A DNA stretch of 64,000 nt. Source: Penicillus capitatus (taxonomy: Eukaryota; Chlorophyta). This document shows, piece after piece, positions 9,549-20,457 of this stretch. The notes beneath the pieces are model-generated. The model was not told where the DNA came from, ran no database searches, and saw only the letters and a program-made list of their open reading frames with translations. The position numbers and the translations under genes are program-made. Location of the stretch: contig OZ287714.1 in NCBI GenBank assembly GCA_965649825.1, positions 124,001 to 188,000 on the forward strand, read 5' to 3'. Numbering within the stretch: position 1 is the first letter of the stretch; each line of letters begins with the position of its first letter.

Positions 9549-10848
9549 ATGACGTTACTGGGCACTGGAAGTATTCATCTCCAAGGGCGTGTCGCCCGGG
9601 TAACGGACGCCGTGCGGAAAACAGATTGCTGAAGTGGTTGGAGGTTTGGACAGGCGCCGAAGAAGCAGACGACGGGGGATGGCACGCAGCAATGCCAGAA
9701 CTGCCTTCAAGTCCGGAAGCGCAAAGCATCGACCAGCGTTCACGCTGTTTGTTTGTGCAGTACGGGCACTGGACATACGAATGCGCTAACAAACGCCTTT
9801 ACAAAGCACGTCCTTCGAGAACGAAACAGCTTCAGGATCCAAAAGTGGACAGGCACGATGAATCCTCTGCAGAAAAGCGAACTGGATGTGTTCTTAGTGT
9901 CGGCCGAAGTTCTTACAGGCACGGGAATTGCTGAAAGAAGAGAATCCAGAAGCGTTGGAGAGTTCATCACCCGAACCGGCAGCAGAAGAAGCACCAGCAA
10001 TAGAGAAACGTGCACACAGCTTTGCCTCGATAATGTTCATAGCTAACAGGATTTCTGTGTTTGTCTGTGTAGCATCGTCTCCTTCATCTAAAGCGCCGAT
10101 GACGGATGCGTCTGAATCTGACAGCGAAACGTCTTCTTCATCAGACTCTGATAGTTCGTCTGGAGAGAGCGATGACAGTTCATCGTCGGAGAGCAGCAGC
10201 AATGCATCGTCGTCGTCATCGGACGATATCTCATCGTCCGATTCTTCGGCATCTCTCTCTTCGTGTGTGGACGCCGAAGTACAGAAGAAATCTTTCCATC
10301 CGAAAGAAGCGGTGTCGAAAATGCCACCCACTCGGTCAATCGACGCGCAGGATGCCCAACGAGAAGCTGATCGGCGACAGAGCTCAAGAATCGGGTTTAG
10401 ACATGAGGCACGTCAACGGTCGCCTGATGGCAATTACGGAGAGAGAAGGCCCATGGAAGACAGACGATACCAGAGAAGAACCATGGTGGAAGATCGACGA
10501 TACAGAGAGCCAGATGTTCATCCCCAACGTGCCCACCTTATCCGACACCGCCAGCATTCTCCGGAGAATCTCCGCGCGATGCCTCGAGGGACACGAAATC
10601 GTTCCAGGAGTCGAACGCCAGATCGAAGAAGATCGTATCGAGAGGTGAAGCACAGAAGGCCGTTTATCGAAATGGATCGAAGTGAGGATGACGTCCGAAG
10701 ATTCCGAAAGACAGATGGAAGACACGACACCCCAAGTGAAGCGTCGTCGTCTTTTTCTGCACGTCGTTTTGGCAAGAAGAGAAGAAGACATGATACGTCT
10801 AGTCCTTCGTCCATCGATCAAAAGAGACCCTCGAGAAAACAACGATAG
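9549..10848 (+). CDS. ZCCHC10: ZCCHC10-like zinc-knuckle protein with Ser-rich and RS tail
   Basis: Five exons can be placed in one frame: 9549-9599, 9654-9710, 9761-9844, 9898-10009 and 10073-10848. Exons 2 and 3 join to give a CCHC knuckle, CQNCLQYGHWTYEC, followed by NKRLYKARPSRTKQL, the signature of ZCCHC10. Exon 4 gives KFLQARELLKEEN as in the family. A long Ser/Asp/Glu-rich tract follows, also typical. Beyond it lies an Arg/Ser-rich tail of about 170 residues (RNRSRSRTPDRRRSYRE) that human ZCCHC10 lacks and that resembles splicing-factor RS domains. The fourth intron (63 nt) is a multiple of three and stop-free. A nuclear RNA-processing role is inferred. Exon 1 is the least certain part. 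Confidence 0.75.
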
Positions 10849-10978
10849 ATTTCTCAATCTTATGAGGCGTTTGTAGCCATCTGCCTGACGTGACGTTTCC
10901 AGGATAGTTGTCGTACATCGAACCAGAAGATACGAAATTATTCAACGCATTCCGTTTGCTGCTCGTCACTTTCTCTCG

Positions 10979-12153
10979 ATGTCGGATCCTTCGGGCGCGC
11001 AAGAGAAAGAAACGTCGCCTCCCGTCGAACCAGACGACGCGTTATTGCGCGAAGGTCTCGAGGCGCTGAAGGTAAAGGCACATCGACGGCTGGTTTGACG
11101 CTTTGGTCGCTATCCGACGTCCTGCAGGAAGGTCATTTCGAGGAGGCAGCGGAGTTCTTTGGCGAAATTCTGGAAGAGAGGGTCGAAAAACACGGCGGCA
11201 AGAATCGTTTGCCAATCTGTGACGGGTCTGACACGACCTGTGGCGTAGAGTTGGCCATCGAATGCGCTTTGCCCGGCTATTACTATGGACTCTCTTTACT
11301 CCACGTGGCTCAGTCCTCCAAAGAGATCTTTGCAGAGAACGAAGATGCGACAGGCGATGACGCTGAGCCTCCTGACGATAATACAGCTGACCTCGCCATT
11401 GCATGGGAAACGCTGGAATGCGCCAGACACAACTTTGAAAGCAGTGCCTCTCCTGTCCCTCATCACTCACAGCTTACAGGCAGGTACCCTTTTCAGCTAT
11501 TCCTTCTCACATATGACGCCTTAGATGTTCATATTGCTTTGGGAGATGTTGCGTCCGAGACATCCAACTTCGAATCCGCCTTGACAGAATACAGAAAAGC
11601 GGTCTCTCATCTCGAGCAGTGTACAGATGCAGAAGGCATGTCGCACGATCGATCTGGTGGCACACAGAGGCGATTCTGTGAGATCTATTACAAGATGTGC
11701 CTCTCCTGGGAATTCCTTGACGATCTCAAAGAAGCCAGCGTATGTTGTGACAAAGCGATTGACGCCATTCGTCTGGAGATGGCGTCGTTGGGGGACACAT
11801 CTGAGTCGAGCGCTGAACTGAAGGAGATCGAGAAAGACTTGATCGAACGGAAGGAAGCGATTGAGATCAGCAAACGCGAGACAGACCAAGTGAAAGATTC
11901 GCTGCGCGAGATGCTCCAGCAGAGACTCCCTGAGATGCACGAGAAGAAAGAAGAGGTTCCTGTGGACTTGGGAATTGTCGGTCGTGGCAAACAACGCATT
12001 CACGTCCATGAGAAAACGGATGCAGAGAATGTCTCCAAACTTGAAGTCGCCTCTCCAGTTTCCCGCAAGCGAGCAACGGATCCCAATGAACATGAAGTGA
12101 CTCTGTCTGGCAAGAAAACGAAAACGGACGATGATAGTCATGTGGATACGTAA
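10979..12153 (+). CDS. NASP: NASP/SHNi-TPR histone chaperone
   Basis: This is a homologue of the NASP/Sim3/Hif1 family, which binds histone H3 through interrupted TPR repeats. Exon 1 is 10979-11071. A 56-nt intron ends at 11127, and exon 2 runs to the stop. Landmarks are the first TPR (EGHFEEAAEFFGEILEER), an acidic insert (ENEDATGDDAEPPDDNTADL) in the place of the NASP acidic loop, AIAWETLECARHNFES, HIALGDVASETSNFESALTE, and the last TPR (EIYYKMCLSWEFLDDLKEAS). A Glu/Lys-rich coiled coil and a basic nuclear-localisation-like tail (SGKKTKTDDD) follow. A further 81-nt in-frame intron near 11443-11523 is possible but not required. Confidence 0.85.
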
Positions 12154-12844
12154 AGTGGTTTTAAAACGACGTGTGTAACAAGATCGAAAGGTTTTATGAA
12201 TTGGTCAGTTTTGTCGACTTCTTGTTTGCTCGGATCATAACTTTGGTGTCCAAATCCGCCTAGTCAGTTGTAGGGGATCAGATTATACCTTATGACTTAT
12301 CCTGATTCGGCCGTTCCTTGGCAGCATGGCGAGTAGATCTGATTCACTAGGAGGCTATCGTCGAGGGTTCGATGGCGAGGTAGGGCGGTATTTTGTTCGT
12401 CTGCTCGTTCCGACATTCGTGCGCGGCTTTAGTATACGTTCAGGAACGGGTTTATCGCCGATCTGTTACCCAGTAAGGTAGACGGATGCTCCCGAGTGGA
12501 CGGCTCCTCGCTGCGTTCGTAATCAGTCTTTGACAAAGAAACAGACACGAAAACAACAGATAGCTCAGAAACCCGACAAGCGTTTCATATACACCTCGAC
12601 CGGTTCGTAAGCGAACACCGGCGGCCAGCTCCGTGTTTAGAAGCCCGTCACGGAGCAGATGCTAAGGAGTTTCTTTTGTGCTGACGACGTGATGCTGAAC
12701 TTCACGGTGATGCTAATTGCTTCCAGCTAAGCACGGTCTTTGCGCGTTTTCACGACCCGTATTTAAACGTGTTACCAGCGGGAGCCACACAATAGAGAAC
12801 ACTTTCCTTGACAGTGCGCACATTTCCATAGCCATTCATTTGCA
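12154..12844. other. Gene-poor stretch of 691 bp
   Basis: No recognisable gene lies here. A short open frame from the ATG near 12326 (about 50 codons) has no family features. I see no tRNA or snRNA signature. TGTAAC shortly after the NASP stop may be a polyadenylation signal. Confidence 0.4.
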
Positions 12845-14361
12845 ATGAACAAGACGGAATTGTCTTCCCGACGCGCTGCCGTGGCGCTAGGGGTTCTGAT
12901 AGTATTGGTTGTGTTCCAGGTTCACCCTGCCGTCTGTCAGAGTGAATGCTTCTGCTCAACGACTGGTCTGAGCAATGGCGTTGAAGTCGAAAAGCCGAGA
13001 TGCATGTTACGGTCCGAGTCCGCAACGCAACCAACTTGCTATGCCCAAGATTCGACAGACTGCAAAGGACCCATGGAATCCATTGAGCACATTGGTGCTG
13101 CTCTCATTCCATGTTCCGTCGCGGAAGCGTTGTTTACGGCGGCTGAATTGAATGATGTCGATTCGATTGTCCGATTTCGAGAGCTCGGAGCCTCACTTGA
13201 TATCGAAAGAAACGTTTCTTACGGCGGTTTCGGATACCGAGTCATCTCACTTATCGACTATGCCGTCGTTTGGGGAAGCTTTGATGTCATCGAAGACATG
13301 ATGCTCAATGGAGAGTATGATTGCGACGACCACATTTCTCTTCGTTACAAGCTTTGTCGTCTGTCAAATGAGAAGCACTGCCATAAAGACGATGAAAGAA
13401 GGGAAGCGATGCAGGGCTTCATCAATATGTTTGTCGAAAGAACTTGTGAGGAGGTAAGCCAGTTTCTAGAAAAGGGACAAATTTCGATGGCGTTGTCGCA
13501 GGCCGTAATCCAACCTGTTGAGAAACCAGGGCAAAACAGGAAGATGCTAAACGAAGCAAGGGTGAAGGTAACGCCCAGCGTGGATGCTCACTGCGACGAA
13601 TACCGCTACTTTGTTTCACTACGTACGTCGATAGAGGAAGGGTACCGTCACGTCTGCGGCGGCGCACTTGTTTCAGACAATGCGGTATTGACTGCTGCAC
13701 ATTGTATGAATGGAGCTGGAGGTTCTGACGTTCGACTTCTGGCGGTGAATGCACACAGCATTAAAGCTGACGGAACTGCCTGCCCCGACACAACTGAAGT
13801 GCACCTTCTTTTCCTGTGGCTATGAAAGTGAATCCACTCCTTGTGCTGCAGATACGAAGCGTAGCAGCAATCGAGATTCATCCAGATTGGTATACGGGAG
13901 AGAAGCCCCAAGCCTTGGGCAATGGATATGATTTGGCCCTGATCAGGTTGAACGAAACATCCAGCAAGACGCCGGTCAGGATTCAGGGAAAGGACGATGA
14001 TGCGGGGGATTCCTTGCAGGTCGTCGGATTGGGCAGGCAAAGTGCTAGTAGTGGTTATGCAACCAACCACCGAGTGGCCGAGGTATCCGGACTCGATAAG
14101 GAGGAATGTAATAGAATATACGGCACAACTTTCCAAGCAAGCATCCTCTGCACAGAGCCTGAACCGGAGTTCTGTGAGGGAGACGGAGGCGGGCCTCTGA
14201 TTTATACGACATCCTTTGAGGACGCACTGGTTGGCATTGCACATTTGAAACATCCATCTGATGTGTGCGGGTTGCGGGACTTCCCTGGATTATATGCTGA
14301 CATTAGACACTCGGAGCAATGGATTAAAGAGACGTTGGAGAGCTTCTCTGAAGAATCATGA
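12845..14361 (+). CDS. Secreted ankyrin-like / trypsin-like protein lacking the catalytic serine
   Basis: There are two exons, 12845-13798 and 13852-14361, with a 53-nt intron. Residues 10-35 form a signal peptide (VALGVLIVLVVFQVHPAVC). Residues about 90-180 look like one or two degenerate ankyrin repeats (ALFTAAELNDVDSIVRFREL; LIDYAVVWGSFDVIEDMML). From residue about 250 comes a chymotrypsin-fold domain: HVCGGALVSDNAVLTAAHC carries the active-site His, and GNGYDLALIRL carries the Asp. The nucleophile motif, normally GDSGGP, reads GDGGGP, so Ser is replaced by Gly (codon GGA, about 14188). The protein is therefore predicted to be a secreted pseudoprotease. The S1-pocket position carries Glu. 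The substrate or partner is unknown. Confidence 0.85.
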
Positions 14362-14561
14362 AGATCAGCGCGTTCGTTTGTGCCTTTGAATCAAGCCTTG
14401 TTAGGAAAATTCTCTTCTAATATGCTACATATCCGTATGTTTGAATATTCTAAGCAGTTCTGAACAGCTGCAAACTCAATGTCTCGTTACTTGCGTGCCA
14501 GTTTTGCCCGCGGATCGCTGTCGTTAATGTCCGTCGACGTTCTCATTTGTCCGACCATTGA

Positions 14562-15742
14562 ATGAAGCCCTTGTTCGTCTCGCCCGCGCAGGGCAAAACA
14601 CCTATTCCTCGTCGGACGTTTTCAGCAACTCCAAACGAGAGAATCTGCCTGAGGCGACCCGCAGCGTTCCGATGCCGAGCTCAGGTGAAGTTCTACGTCA
14701 GATTCGTCGACATTCACTGTGATCTCACAGACACGAGACCTTAACAAACGCATAGCGGAGTTCTACGACAACAGTTCCGGTCTCTGGGAGGACATATGGG
14801 GCGAGCATATGCATCACGGTCTCTCTCTTTAGATCGACACCCGATTCGAGTTGCCGCTGTTCAGGGATCTACCGTCCAGAGAATCCGCCTGCTAGTCACA
14901 GACAAGCTCAGATTGATCTTATCGAGGAGGTGCTGAAGTGGGCCAACGTCCGATCTCCACAGAAAGCAAGCACCAGAAGATGGGCTGCGGCACTGAAGAT
15001 GCCGCGTTTTGCAGATTCTTGACGTGGGTTGCGGCATCGGAGGCAGCGCTCGGTATCTGGCTCGGAAGTTCGGAGGGTCAGCCAGAGGAGTGACCCTCAG
15101 CCCTGCGCAGGCATCCCGTGCAACGGAGCTGACGAAACAGGCAGATCTGACAGATCGTGTCTCCTTCGACGTCTGCGATGCACTGAACCTCACATTCAAC
15201 GACGAGACGTTCGACCTGATTTGGTCTCTCGAAAGCGGAGAACACATGCCAAACAAAAGGTGTTTCGCCGTATCCCTTCGGATGGACTGAAGGAGAGAAT
15301 CCCTGTCCCATTCAGGAAGTTTGTTGAGGAGATGGTGCGCGTCTGCGAGCCTGGAGGTCAAATTGTGATCGTCACTTGGTGTCATCGCCCGCTCGAGTCT
15401 CCAAAAGCGACATCTTCTGCTTTGACATGGCAAGAGAAGACATTGCTTGACTGGATCAACGCAGCCTACGCCCTGCCCGACTGGGTCTCCATCGAAACAT
15501 ACCAAAAGCTCTTCGATGCGTACGGCCTGGAAGATGTCAAAGTAGAGGACTGGTCTTCGCTGGTCGAGCCGTTCTGGGGAGCTGTCATCGAGACAGCTCT
15601 CACATGGGAAGGGATGACAGGACTCTTGAAATCTGGATCATCTGCCCTCACCGGTGCACTGGTTATGCCTCTCATGCAACAAGGATTCAGAATGAACACC
15701 ATCAAGTTCAACTTGATTACGGGAAGAAAAGGAATATCTTAA
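14562..15742 (+). CDS. VTE4: Gamma-tocopherol C-methyltransferase (plastid)
   Basis: The enzyme methylates gamma- to alpha-tocopherol using S-adenosylmethionine in the plastid. Exon 1 (14562-14684) encodes a basic, Ser/Thr-rich, acid-poor leader of about 40 residues that looks like a transit peptide. Exon 2 (14731-14818) gives LNKRIAEFYDNSSGLWEDIW and GEHMHHG, diagnostic of the family. Exon 3 starts at 14865. The SAM-binding motif I is ILDVGCGIGGSARYLA. Further motifs are GVTLSPAQASRA, WSLESGEHMPNK, EPGGQIVIVTWCHR, PFWGAVIETALTWEGM and ALVMPLMQQGF. The introns are 46, 46, roughly 65 and about 55 nt. The third intron, just before motif I, is the least certain. Other SMT-like methyltransferases are possible, but the tail matches VTE4 closely. 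Confidence 0.88.
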
Positions 15743-15950
15743 AAAAATGTCTTTGCAACACAGATGCTTCTGTCAATGCCTTCTTTACTCGCGATGCATT
15801 CTGCCAGATTGACATCGCGGCCGGATCGGTGCGCGCACAGGTGAATGATGACTCTCGTCATCCCCCACCCCACGCTCTTGTGGATAGGACACCGACGGAT
15901 ATATAGGTCTTTGGTTTTATTGTCTTCTTGATCATTCTTTCACTTCAGTT

Positions 15951-18109
15951 ATGGAGGTCAGACGCCGTTCTATCCCCGAGACACTGCGTCTCATGCAGAA
16001 CGCCGTAAAGCGTGGCTGTCTAACAGACGCTATGCAACACGGGAGGGCATGCGTTCGGCCTCTGTCTCTAACAACTTCTGAAGTCACATATGGCCCTCAG
16101 TTATCGTCCGGCGCTGAGAGTCGAATCTTTAAAGGAACATATCTAGAGCGTTCCGTTGCTATAAAGAAGCCCATCATACGGACATCCTTTGATTTGGAAC
16201 GTTTCCGCGATGAGTTGAGAATTATGGCCTCTCTTGACCATCCATCGATCGTTTCAGTGTTGGGCGCCTGTGCTCTACCGCCAAATTACTTTATGATTCT
16301 ATCCCTAGAAAACAGCAGTTACTATGACGCATTGTACGAAGAGGGATATCGTCCTGACTGGCGCGAGGTGATGCAACTGGGAAGACAGTTATCAAGCGCA
16401 ATGGCACATGTCCACGATCGAGGCATTCTGCACAGAGACATCAAAACGCGCAATGTACTGAGAGGGACAGACGGAGATGCAAAGCTCATCGACTTCGGAA
16501 TTGCAAAAGAGCTGGGCACGGCATCTCTGGAGACCCGTCAACATCCATCTGGGGGCTTTTACAAGAGGAAGATGTTGGGGACGTTGGAGTACATGGCACC
16601 CGAGGTGCTGCAAGGCAGAGGGCATGTTTACGCTTCCGATGTGTATGCCTTTGCAGTCACCTTGAATGAGATTGCCTGTGGAGTATATCCATTTGCTGAC
16701 TGCAATAAAGAGAATCCCGACGCCCATACGGTGCTGGAGATGGGGTATGGTCGACAGGAATTGGCAGCGGCAGTGGTGGCCGAAGGGCTACGACCAACAC
16801 TGCCATCTCACTGTCCACCGGTCTTTGCAGAAACCATGAAAGCCTGCTGGGAATTGAATCCGTCAGCGAGGCCATCGTTCTCTGAACTTCATGCGCGGTT
16901 TACAGATTTCTGTTCACAGTGTGGCCGTTTCGATATCCCTGTTCAGATGCCGACACACCACACGACACCAGATGGCGACGACATCAACAGTTATCCAGCG
17001 TGTCTCTCGTCCAAACAAGGACCGCTAAAGACAATGCCCGGCAATGGAGAGTGGTTATTCGAGGCATCCAATGGACACGATGCGTTACATATCACATGCG
17101 GTGTCTACGAGACGGCTGGATTTCGTGGCGAGGATCGGATGGAAGATCGACACCTCATGTGCATGCAATATATGGATCAACCCAATTGCACTCTACTGGG
17201 TCCGCCTATCAAACCCCTTGTTTCAGTGGATGCTCATTCTGACTTGCAGGTGTGTTTGATGGACATCGAGGATCTGAAACATCTCAGTTTGCTGTGGATC
17301 ACTTTGGGGATGTCTTGAGTGATAGGCTCCATTGTTCTGCCTCGGCCGAAGATGCTTTGTCCTCGAGCTTTCTGGAAATTGAGTCGCTGTTTGAAGCGAC
17401 AGCCTCGGCCAGAATTGAAGAAGCTAGAGGGGCACGATACCCTGGATGCACGGCCCTTGCCATTCTGATCCACCATCGCACGCTCTACATCGCCAATGCC
17501 GGTACATCCCTTACGCTCTTGACGTACTCTTCTAGTTATGTCTTGATTCCAGGCGACTGCCGAGCAGTGTTGTGTCGCGGAGGCATGGCTTGGCCGCTGA
17601 CACGCGATCACACCGCTATGGACGATCAAGAACGCATACGGGTTCAGCGATCAGGCACGGCCTTTATTCACTGGCGCAAAGGCAGTTGGAGAATTGGAAG
17701 AGCCGGAATTCAGGTCACACGTTCCCTCGGTGATATGGATCTCAAACAGTGCGGTGTCAGTGCCGATCCAGAAGTCCTGGTCTGCGAATGCACGTCCGAA
17801 GACAGTTTCATCATCCTCGGCAGCGATGGTCTATGGGATGTCATATCAAACCAAGAAGCCGTTCAGTATGTGCATGATACGGTTAAGCATCCAGACATGT
17901 GTGCCAAACGCCTTGCCAACGAAGCGCTTACACGTGGCAGTCAAGACAACATTACGGTCATCGTTGCTTTTCTACGACCCGTTACAACACTGGAGAAAAT
18001 CTTTGCAAATAAAGAGAATGTCAACAAGATATCTAGTCGAGCAGCTAAAACGTCTGAATATGGAAGATTGCCTCGAATGGCTGCAGATGAAATGCTGGAA
18101 GTGCTCTGA
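15951..18109 (+). CDS. Protein kinase-PP2C phosphatase fusion protein
   Basis: One protein carries opposing activities. Exons are 15951-17199, 17250-17501 and 17553-18109; the introns are 50 and 51 nt. The kinase domain spans residues about 45-320: VAIKKP (ATP Lys), ILHRDIKTRNVL (catalytic loop), LIDFGIAKE (DFG), GTLEYMAPEVL (APE) and a TKL-like C-lobe. After a linker of about 60 residues comes the PP2C domain: FRGEDRMEDRH, VFDGHRGSETSQFA, GDCRAVLCRGG, IQVTRSLGDMDLK, ILGSDGLWDVIS and GSQDNITVIVAFLRP. Plants encode the same kinase-plus-PP2C architecture (the Arabidopsis protein kinase and PP2C-like domain-containing protein). All catalytic residues appear present. The second intron is a multiple of three and stop-free, so its retention would insert 17 residues before the GDCRAV motif. 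Confidence 0.9.
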
Positions 18110-18382
18110 ACTGACGACGGTTGTTTGTTTGATTGTTGCATAAGTGCAACATTTCATTGAAGTGTGATGGATTCCCTTCTTTGATGTCTGTTTGCATCTC
18201 TGTGCTAATGGAACAGTTATGGGCAAATCTGTAGTACCATTGTCAGGAAAGGATAAACGTGACCCTCACGCTCCCCTCTATGGATCGGAAAGAAACGCCA
18301 TCTGTATCGACAGATCGCTCAACTGGACGCCGACAGGTATCCGAAGAGAACACAGAGAAAACGTCGCCACAAAGGCAACACT

Positions 18383-19151
18383 TTATTTCGTGTTTCTGTT
18401 CGCTGAAGAGGTCCGACAAAAATTCGAAGCCATTGCAAGGTTGACATATCGATCAAGTCTTTGTCGGTTGCTCTCCGGTCGATTTCGTATCGCTTTCTTT
18501 TCCATCCTTCTCACCTCCGTAGCCCTGTCCACAGCATCCCGCCTTAGAGCATCGTCCTGTCCATCGAGGACTTGGATGACGAGATTCGTTAGCTGTTCGA
18601 TGTATCGCTGCATGTTTGGTTGAACATCTGCCGTCATTCCTTCCGACTGCAGGCTACTCAACTGGAGACCCACCCACACATGCATGACTCAGTGCACCGA
18701 AGGCTATTCGTCGCTTGCACTTTTTGTTTCCGTTTCTGTTCTTCCACTTCCAGTGCTGCCACTCGTGCAGCTCGCTGTGCCTTTTCCTGTTCGATTCTGA
18801 GAAAAAAGTGTGTGTATGTGTGACATTTGCTAAAATGTGAGATGGCGGGTACTTCTGGCATTCCTCCACTGTTGGAGGCTCCTTTCGAAATTTGTGCAAC
18901 CAGGCCAACCATTCCGGAGGCAGTGTCAAGGGATCATACTCTCCCCGCACGGCAAAATCCACTTCCCGTTTCTCGATCATGCGTCCAGTGTAAGTAGGCT
19001 CCTTCTGCTTCCACCTGTCGATTCATCACTACTCGAAGAGAAGGCTTCTGGATCTGACCGACCTGTAATATTTGTTTCCATTCTTGTCCGTTCCGACCAG
19101 CTCCCGACCATCGAAGAACTTTCGCACCCCGTTCAAGAAACGTCGCAACAT
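18383..19151 (-). CDS. NDUFAF2: NDUFAF2 / B17.2L mitochondrial complex I assembly factor
   Basis: This homologue of mimitin assists assembly of mitochondrial NADH dehydrogenase. The start was chosen at the Met of MLRRFLNGVRKFFDG because the family begins just before the motif VGTDKNGNKYY. An upstream Met at 19304 would overlap the divergent neighbour. After an intron (about 19012-19061) come WKQKEPTYTGRMIEKREVDF and PPEWLAWLHKFRKEPPTVEE, matching the core of human NDUFAF2. A third exon (IEQEKAQRAARVAALEVEEQ) and a fourth follow. The fourth exon encodes a C-terminal extension of about 95 residues without a recognised domain, and its exact splice site is uncertain. Confidence 0.8.
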
Positions 19152-19294
19152 TGCCGTACTGTAGATGAGGAGACTCCATGCAGACGCCAGGCTGTCCATG
19201 CGATGCGACCATGGAGAGCTGCTGCCAAAGAGATGCGAGGCAAAGAAGAGTCGCCGAGAAACAGAGAGAAAAGCTGAGAAGCGTCGATCTGTCA

Positions 19295-19608
19295 ATGCAG
19301 CCACTCATTGCTCGCAAAACGGCAGTCGGAGTGGTTCCGAATGCGTTATCCGAGGACGAGGATGACGAAAGTAGTTCTCACTCTTACAGACTGAACTGGA
19401 GAGAAAAGGAATTTCGCCTTCTCCAGTTCCGGCGTGCATTCGTCAGCGATTCATGTCTCGAATTCGAAAAGGGCAACAGAACACTGAGCTGCTCTCCAGC
19501 AAAAGAGTGAGATTTTTCGTGAATACGGTTGGAGAGAGTGAGAGGGTTAAGGTCTGTGCATCGACGGTGTCGATTCATGAAATGAGCTGTCGCCTCAGGA
19601 GTGGCTGA
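19295..19608 (+). CDS. Small basic protein of unknown function (84 aa)
   Basis: There are two exons, 19295-19330 and 19390-19608, joined by a 59-nt intron. Intron placement rests on the uninterrupted downstream frame GTELERKGISPSPVPACIRQ followed by RFMSRIRKGQQNTELLSSKR. The product is basic and has no signal peptide or membrane segment. I do not recognise the family. It is transcribed divergently from NDUFAF2 with 143 bp between the start codons. A different 3' end, splicing from about 19550 into downstream sequence, is possible. Confidence 0.45.
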
Positions 19609-19688
19609 GAAGCCAAAACTGCGTTGTCATGGCTTATCTTTTCCGCAGACCGAATGCCGTAACCTTGCAAAGATCATAGATTCCAGTT

Positions 19689-20261
19689 ATGGCTTATGTG
19701 TTCAGATACATGAGCGGATATTGGTCAGGTACTTCACTAAGCAGGAGGACGACATCTATCTTCTGCATTGCCAAATCGCTACAGCGGCGATCGCTGCCTC
19801 TTGCTTTGGTATTCATTCCTTGTCAAGTAATCTCGATGGCTCATTGCAAAGAGAACGCGCCAGGACCAATCGTCCTTGGCGATTTCTCTAGGTCTGGCGG
19901 TATTCACTGATGGACGGTTGGTGATGCAAAGTCCACTTCGAAATCTGCTCGTCCAGCAGCGACTGAACATACACAAGGTCACACTTTGTTGCGATGTCTT
20001 GATGCAATGACTTTTGGATGTGTAGTTGGTCGAGGTGTTTCGGCCACACGTCCCACAGCTGCAGTCCGATGATGAAGATGAGGAACAGGACGTGAGCATT
20101 TCCAGCAATGACCTACGATATCACGCTAACCCCTGTCTGTTGTTTAGGAGAGCATTTGTGTGGTTTGTGGACGAGACTATCCGCACGAACATATCCCTGC
20201 TTTGTCCATCCAATCTTCTGAGGACGACAGCAGCTCGGAGAGCGACGGACCGTTCTCATGA
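19689..20261 (+). CDS. Small five-exon protein with a Cys/His motif, unknown
   Basis: A single frame can be threaded through exons 19689-19728, 19785-19826, 19892-19977, 20026-20091 and 20148-20261, with introns of 48-65 nt that all obey GT-AG. The 115-residue product starts MAYVFRYMSGYWS, then has a modest hydrophobic stretch (AAIAASCFGIHSL) that could be a membrane anchor. LAVFTDGRLVMQSPLRNLLV, an acidic patch (SDDEDEEQDES) and a C2H2-like motif, CVVCGRDYPHEH, follow before a Ser/Glu-rich end. I do not recognise the family. It lies 196 bp upstream of the gamma-CA-like gene on the same strand. Confidence 0.5.
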
Positions 20262-20457
20262 TGTCACCCATGTGTTTGACAATACTTAACATGAATGATC
20301 CTCACCCTCTCTTCTCGAGACGGCGACAAGAAAAACAGCATCTGTAGAGACTGAAATGTATGATGTCTCCTCCATCTCGACAGCCATTCGATCGTCATTT
20401 CCCGAGCCGATCTGTTCGCCAACCACATCATCTTTCAACGCGTGGAGGACAAGTGCG

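Noticed and set aside
19152-19304. Longer N terminus for NDUFAF2 from the Met at 19304
   Set aside because: It would overlap the start of the divergent 84-codon gene, while the family starts close to the Met at 19151.
19371-19389. A possible 19-nt intron (GTAGTTCTCACTCTTACAG)
   Set aside because: It would be far shorter than any other intron here. A 59-nt intron ending at the same acceptor gives an equally good frame with a normal branch-point region.
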